Source: Lethocerus indicus
Lineage: Eukaryota; Arthropoda; Insecta; Hemiptera; Belostomatidae
Direction: 5' to 3'
Length of the DNA: 64,000 nt
Assembly: GCA_019843655.1 (NCBI GenBank)
Contig: JACDQD010000004.1
Location: 25,493,872-25,557,871, forward strand
Part shown: positions 63,944 to 64,000 of the stretch, one piece after another
Position numbering within the stretch: the stretch's first letter is position 1
How the letters are laid out: each line of letters begins with the position of its first letter
Translations under genes and position numbers: made by a program
Notes under the pieces: model-generated
Told to the model about the DNA's origin: nothing
The model's input: the letters and a program-made list of their open reading frames with translations, nothing else
The model's database searches: none

Positions 63944-64000
63944 GTACGATACAGTTTTAAGTCATGTAAAGTCTAAAATTTCAATCGCCCCATCAGAATA

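Noticed and set aside
1..64000. CRISPR arrays, operons, bacterial promoters or phage genes
   Set aside because: No regularly spaced repeats or prokaryotic gene organisation; the genes are spliced and eukaryotic.
1..64000. Apparent enrichment of the heptamer AAAGTTG/CAACTTT
   Set aside because: A rough count is about 15 against about 8 expected, but base composition was not modelled and no positional pattern was seen.

Overview
This is eukaryotic nuclear DNA, most likely from an insect or close arthropod relative. The protein-coding parts are short exons with GT-AG junctions, and their products resemble arthropod proteins: an M17 leucine aminopeptidase and the N-terminal part of a KDM3/JMJD1 histone demethylase. 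The non-coding DNA is AT-rich but full of CpG, so there is no obvious CpG depletion, and it carries microsatellites, purine tracts and degenerate transposon pieces. Almost all long open frames are chance frames in non-coding DNA. I could not assign the order or species.

Layout. Positions 1-21.6 kb hold no gene I can defend; they are probably intron of the leftward KDM3 gene or intergenic, with simple repeats, GC-rich blocks and a possible hAT transposase remnant at 0.7-1.0 kb. Positions 21.6-38.2 kb carry five minus-strand exons of KDM3 that join in frame (221 codons), separated by introns of 4.0, 6.5, 0.7 and 4.65 kb. The start of KDM3 lies to the right of 38.18 kb and I did not find it. The catalytic half lies left of 21.6 kb, mostly or wholly outside the window. 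Positions 38.2-57.5 kb hold no assigned gene but include two promoter-like CpG-rich blocks (39.2 and 52.5-52.8 kb; the second has a cluster of CRE/ATF sites). One orphan coding-like exon lies at 57.5-57.7 kb on the plus strand. Positions 60.57-63.94 kb carry nine plus-strand exons of the aminopeptidase, with a complete N-terminus; its C-terminus runs off the right edge.

The two genes are divergently transcribed and I see no functional link between them. KDM3 acts on chromatin (H3K9me1/2 demethylation); the aminopeptidase has a mitochondrial-looking N-terminus and all seven metal and catalytic residues of the M17 family.

The most distinctive findings are a five-copy foldback/MITE family with long terminal inverted repeats (best copy 42070-42317), a GC-AG intron in the aminopeptidase placed exactly at the active-site lysine, a possible tRNA-derived SINE at 35.64-35.90 kb, a striking excess of 9-11 nt poly-G/poly-C tracts, and the CRE cluster at 52.5-52.7 kb.
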